A DNA stretch of 64,000 nt from Gammaproteobacteria bacterium (GTDB taxonomy: Bacteria > Pseudomonadota > Gammaproteobacteria > Pseudomonadales > Halieaceae), in the NCBI GenBank assembly GCA_030427485.1, contig JAUICG010000012.1, forward strand, positions 1 through 64,000. The letters run 5' to 3'. Of this stretch, positions 60,873-64,000 are shown one piece after another (the first letter of the stretch is position 1; each line of letters opens with the position of its first letter). The translations under genes were made by a program, and so were the position numbers. Below the pieces are notes generated by a model. It was not told the DNA's origin. It ran no database searches and saw only the letters and a program-made list of their open reading frames with translations.

Positions 60873-61436
60873 CTACTCTTCGCCGCGCGCATCCCGGGCA
60901 GCGAAATCGGCATAGGCCTGTGCCGTTCCCTGGGCCATTTTATCGCCATCGAAAGGGATGGACATGTCCGGCGTGAACGCCAGCACGACGCGTTCGGGTG
61001 TGTCGAGGAAGCGGATAAACATCGCCGGATCAATCCCCGAGGTGAAGGCGTTGCCCTCGTCGTGCTGCGCCTGGCTGGCGATGCCGTCGGCCAGCATCCG
61101 GTACATCCACAGTTGGGTGTCGCGGTCGTCGTGAATCACCGTATGACCCTTGTAGGTGACTGTTTTCCCCCCACCCATCGGCGTGCCCTTGCTGGAAATG
61201 ACGACGGAGGAGCGGCCGTCGCGGGCAATCGCCTTGATGCGTACCCGTTCGCGGGTGGCGGTCATCCAGATTTTTCCACCGTGCGCAACATAGGCGGTGG
61301 TCACGCCGATCGGATGGCCAGACTTGTTGGCCCAGATAAACGTACATTCGCCGCCGGTTGCCAGCAGTTCCTGTTCGCGGTCTGGATCGAGTCGGTACTG
61401 TTTTACATCGTCGTAGTTTTCGGCTTGTCCGCTCAT
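60873..61436 (-). CDS. Pyridoxamine 5'-phosphate oxidase-like flavin-binding protein
   Basis: A 187-residue PNPOx-fold protein. It starts DDVKQYRLDPDREQELL and has TFIWANKSGHPIGVTTAYV, IWMTATRERVRIKAIARD and SSVVISSKGTPM, the split-barrel core that binds FMN or F420. The end (AFTPDMSIPFDGDKM) fits the F420-dependent or uncharacterised group. It may reduce a small organic compound. It is transcribed from the TetR side, 58 bp after that gene's stop, so both may be on one transcript. Confidence 0.88.
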   Translation of the reverse strand: MSGQAENYDDVKQYRLDPDREQELLATGGECTFIWANKSGHPIGVTTAYVAHGGKIWMTATRERVRIKAIARDGRSSVVISSKGTPMGGGKTVTYKGHTVIHDDRDTQLWMYRMLADGIASQAQHDEGNAFTSGIDPAMFIRFLDTPERVVLAFTPDMSIPFDGDKMAQGTAQAYADFAARDARGEE

Positions 61437-61494
61437 ACGGTACCGGTTTCCTGGAAATCCCCGGGCCTGAGCTTGTGCCGAATCGCGGCCAATG

Positions 61495-62064
61495 TCAAAA
61501 CTTCTGGTTTTTCAGGGTATCAATGAGTTGCCACCACAGTGTCTCCATGCGTTTCTGTCTCCGCGCGCCCGGCGTCGGGTCCATCGCCGCCAGGCCGATA
61601 CCGCTGGCGACGATCATTTCGGCTACCACGCGCGCATCGGCGCTGCTCAATCCGATATTGCTCAATTTCCGTGAAACAAAGCGAATCACATCCCGGTCCG
61701 TTTTCCTGACAGATTCTGCGGTGTCGCCGCAGCTGTCGGCCCATACCCGCATGGCTTTGTCTATTCGGCCATAACCGAGTTTGCCGGACCGTCTGGCGAT
61801 GGCCTTGATCTGCTCCCAGTCGTCGGTGCCGGAACTTTCCAGCGAGTCCAGAAACTGCGCTCCGTGTGACCAGTAATCCGCCATTGCCTGCAAAAACTCC
61901 TGGCTGCCCTTGAAATGCCAGTAGAAGCTGCCCTTGGTGAGTCCGAGCCTTGCGCACAGCCTGTCAATGGTTACCGATTCCAGGCCTTCCTCGGCCAGCA
62001 GCAGCAAACCGGCCTCGATCCAGTCACTGCGACGGGCGCGCGAGCTCTTTTTCGTTTTGGTCAT
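61495..62064 (-). CDS. TetR-family transcriptional regulator
   Basis: A 189-residue repressor. The ATG at 62064 (TKTKKSSRARR) has GGGGG upstream and matches the usual short basic tail; the frame stays open to 62145 but those residues do not. The HTH is SDWIEAGLLLLAEEGLESVT through IDRLCARLGLTKGSFYWHF. Operator candidate at 62109-62128 is 45 bp upstream, between it and the divergent gene at 62229. It probably represses itself and neighbours. Ligand unknown. Confidence 0.93.
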   Translation of the reverse strand: MTKTKKSSRARRSDWIEAGLLLLAEEGLESVTIDRLCARLGLTKGSFYWHFKGSQEFLQAMADYWSHGAQFLDSLESSGTDDWEQIKAIARRSGKLGYGRIDKAMRVWADSCGDTAESVRKTDRDVIRFVSRKLSNIGLSSADARVVAEMIVASGIGLAAMDPTPGARRQKRMETLWWQLIDTLKNQKF

Positions 62065-62108
62065 GCAGTTGTCCCCCTGTTCTCCCGCGAGCCTTGCCAT
62101 TGGCACAT

Positions 62109-62128
62109 ACCATACCATATAGTATGGT
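62109..62128. promoter_or_regulatory. TetR operator candidate
   Basis: ACCATAC-CATATA-GTATGGT is a 20-bp inverted repeat with perfect 7-bp arms. It sits 45 bp upstream of the TetR start and 100 bp before the divergent gene, so it could control both. The size and spacing fit TetR-family sites. Confidence 0.65.
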
Positions 62129-62228
62129 TTCAGGATTATTGCCATAGCCGGATGAATACCATAGTGATGTTACCGCGATGCAACTGCACAGCTATCCGCC
62201 ATGCTGATGGCGAGCGCCGGTAACAGAC

Positions 62229-62756
62229 GTGGTTGAAGACATCCAAAGTGCCTTTTCCGGATATTACCTGTACATCAAATTTGTGCACGTCTTCTTCGTG
62301 ATGATCTGGTCATGGAGTACCGCGGTGGCGTATGGCTGGTTCGTAAAAGGCGCATTTTTGAACTGGGAAAAGCATCCCGATGACCCCGAGGCTATCAAGA
62401 GGCGCAACCGGGCTATCGAGCAGTTCGATAGAGGTGTGGTGCTCGAGCACATTGCCTTCCCGATCATTATGGTCACAGGCCCGTTGCTGTGGATACTTTC
62501 CGGATGGAGCCTGGAGAACCCCTGGCTGCTGTTGAAGCTGCTGATTGTGGTGTTCATCTTCGTGCCGTTGGAAATCATTGATTACCACCTGTCTCACTTT
62601 GGCGGAAACAAGTACAAATTGCGCATGCGTGGCGAGTCCGTGAGGTATGAACGTGCCATTCGCCAGCACTGGCTGTTTCTGCGCGTGACCACGCCGCTGA
62701 TTATCGTATTTGTGCCGCTGACGATATTCCTGGCCATCGTCAAGCCGTCGTGGTGA
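62229..62756 (+). CDS. Membrane protein, DUF2269/CopD-like
   Basis: A 175-residue integral-membrane protein with a GTG start at 62229. Four helices appear: LYIKFVHVFFVMIWSWSTAVAYGWF, EHIAFPIIMVTGPLLWIL, LLLKLLIVVFIFVPLEII and TPLIIVFVPLTIFLAIV. The first helix has the FVHVFFV pattern and conserved His seen in CopD and DUF2269-type proteins, which may bind haem or copper. It follows the TetR operator and precedes a TonB receptor by 94 bp. Function is uncertain. Confidence 0.7.
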   Translation: MVEDIQSAFSGYYLYIKFVHVFFVMIWSWSTAVAYGWFVKGAFLNWEKHPDDPEAIKRRNRAIEQFDRGVVLEHIAFPIIMVTGPLLWILSGWSLENPWLLLKLLIVVFIFVPLEIIDYHLSHFGGNKYKLRMRGESVRYERAIRQHWLFLRVTTPLIIVFVPLTIFLAIVKPSW

Positions 62757-62850
62757 GCTTTCGAGATGGGTGGGCAGGACCGTGCAGCATTGCGCTGACC
62801 GTGACAGGACAATCGGATTTGCAGTCAACAGACAAGAACAGGGTGTTTCT

Positions 62851-64000
62851 ATGGCTAGCTCGTATCAACGCGTAAAAACGTTTGCTTTTTCCTCTTTTGC
62901 GCTGCTGCCGGCAACCGGCTATTCGCAGGGTAACGTTCTGGAGGAAGTCATCGTCACCGCGCAGAAACGGGTGGAGAACGTGCAGGATATCCCGGTTACC
63001 ATTAACGTGGTGACCGGTGAGACGCTGGATATTTTCAGTATTCGCGACACCAATGACCTGGCCAATTCGGTTCCGGGCCTGGTCATCCAGGCGACGCCGC
63101 AAAACCTGTCACAGATCACGGTGCGTGGGCTGGGAACCGGCGCCGGCGGCGAGAGCCTGGACCAGTCGGTGGGCCTGTTTATTGACGGGGTCTGGGCGGG
63201 ACGCCTGCGCGAGTTCCAGGCGGCATTGTTCGACGTCGAGCGCGTCGAGGTCATCAAGGGAACGCAGAGCACGCTGCTCGGCAAGAACACCAGTCTCGGC
63301 GCGATCAGCATCCTGTCCCGTCGCCCCGACAATGAGTTCGGTGGACACATCGAGGCTGATTTCGAGTTTGAGTACGACAGCGCCTATGCCACCGGCGCCG
63401 TGAACCTGCCCACCGCTTTTGGCAACTACCGGCTGGCTTTCAACCTCGTGGATGAAAAGGGCTATGTAGACAACAAGACCACCGGTAACAAAGTGCCCAA
63501 GCGGGAGCAGGGCACCGTGCGACTCGGCGCGAGCTACGATATCGCGGACAACGGGCATCTGTTGCTAAGCTACCAGTATGACAACCTCGATATTCACGGC
63601 GACACTTTCCAGCCCGACCGGGACGAGGTCGGTTTCATTGCCGGCATGGACCCAACGGCCGAGATAGGTATCGACAAGATCAAGAACGCCTGGACCTCCT
63701 ACGGCGGCAGCGGGGATGCGGAGGACAACCAGGATTCACAGCGGGCGTTCATACAGTATGACCATGCCTTCGGAGACTTCCAGTTGACCTCGCTGACCGG
63801 CTGGTCCGACTATAACAACGACCGTTTGACCGACTCCGACTTTCTCAGCGTGGACTACCTCACCACCGAGTACCAGAGCGACTATGAGCAGGTTACCCAG
63901 GAACTGCGGTTCACCTCACCCGCCGGCGAGCGCCTGGAATATGTGGCGGGGCTGTTTTTCCTCGACAGCGATATGGACTATTCCAGCCTGCTGGACTCCC
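62851..64000 (+). CDS. TonB-dependent receptor, 5' part only
   Basis: The frame is open from the ATG at 62851 to the right edge, so about 383 residues are visible and the barrel end lies outside. A short signal peptide (KTFAFSSFALLPATGYSQG) leads to the plug EEVIVTAQKRVENVQDIPVT and VERVEVIKGTQSTLLGKNT. The plug motif and early barrel strands are standard. It stands alone after the DUF2269-like gene and may share its promoter region. Ligand unknown. Confidence 0.93.
   Translation, partial: MASSYQRVKTFAFSSFALLPATGYSQGNVLEEVIVTAQKRVENVQDIPVTINVVTGETLDIFSIRDTNDLANSVPGLVIQATPQNLSQITVRGLGTGAGGESLDQSVGLFIDGVWAGRLREFQAALFDVERVEVIKGTQSTLLGKNTSLGAISILSRRPDNEFGGHIEADFEFEYDSAYATGAVNLPTAFGNYRLAFNLVDEKGYVDNKTTGNKVPKREQGTVRLGASYDIADNGHLLLSYQYDNLDIHGDTFQPDRDEVGFIAGMDPTAEIGIDKIKNAWTSYGGSGDAEDNQDSQRAFIQYDHAFGDFQLTSLTGWSDYNNDRLTDSDFLSVDYLTTEYQSDYEQVTQELRFTSPAGERLEYVAGLFFLDSDMDYSSLLDS

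Noticed and set aside
59667-61526. Plus-strand frame of more than 600 codons opposite the sulfotransferase and PNPOx genes
   Set aside because: Shadow of two well-supported minus-strand genes; no motif and no ribosome site.

Overview
The window is GC-rich chromosomal DNA with almost no gene-free space. Four TonB-dependent receptors with AQ-type plug starts (VTATKR, VTATRR), Shine-Dalgarno-led genes and many short-chain dehydrogenases, crotonases and Baeyer-Villiger-type enzymes suggest a marine gammaproteobacterium of the Halieaceae/Spongiibacteraceae kind. That placement is inferred from gene style; no rRNA or marker gene is present. I see no tRNA, rRNA, CRISPR array or complete insertion sequence.

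Layout. 1-4640: end of a sulfatase, then an outer-membrane receptor closed by a textbook terminator. 4767-8766: an overlapping histidine kinase/response regulator pair and a beta-helix-like lipoprotein. 8802-10588 (minus): a seven-repeat FG-GAP protein coupled to a Tat-exported Dabb protein. 10835-19500: an export-heavy operon of a DUF1592/DUF1588 protein with a CxxCH motif, a Tat-exported DUF1552 protein, an unknown secreted protein, a GH106-like glycosidase, a broken SnoaL remnant and a lipoprotein esterase. 19572-40911: a catabolic island with a TetR regulator, four SDR or MDR oxidoreductases, a Baeyer-Villiger-type flavoprotein, two VOC/sugar-isomerase-type proteins, an acyl-CoA ligase, three crotonases, an amidohydrolase, a CMD-family protein, a di-iron fatty acid hydroxylase, a double MarR regulator, a 3-hydroxyisobutyrate-dehydrogenase-like enzyme and an LLM flavoprotein. 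41011-44955: another SDR, a VOC protein, a large uncharacterised protein and a membrane dipeptidase. 45135-49321: an iron-uptake module behind a Fur box. 49322-57173: a molybdopterin oxidoreductase, a receptor, two unknown proteins and a complete sulfatase. 57186-62756: GST, metal-dependent hydrolase, uracil-DNA glycosylase-like protein, sulfotransferase, PNPOx protein, TetR and a membrane protein. 62851 to the end: start of another receptor.

How it fits together. The island looks like a route in which a cyclic or branched lipid-like ketone is oxygenated to an ester (BVMO), hydrolysed (HSL-type esterase), activated to a CoA thioester and passed through crotonases. The substrate cannot be named from sequence. 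A 12-bp motif, YTTWNNNATAAG, recurs just upstream of five transcription units, including the TetR gene at 20726-21454, so that TetR is the best candidate for a local regulator of the island.

The least expected structure is a pair of palindromic elements at 27583-27773 and 51559-51737. They share a 68-bp centre (66 of 68 bases identical), but the roughly 25-bp arms outside it are unrelated between the two sites and yet self-complementary within each. Both sit about 20 nt after the stop codon of a minus-strand gene. This is the reverse of the usual REP/REPIN plan and may be an undescribed class of element that occupies the loop of locus-specific hairpins.
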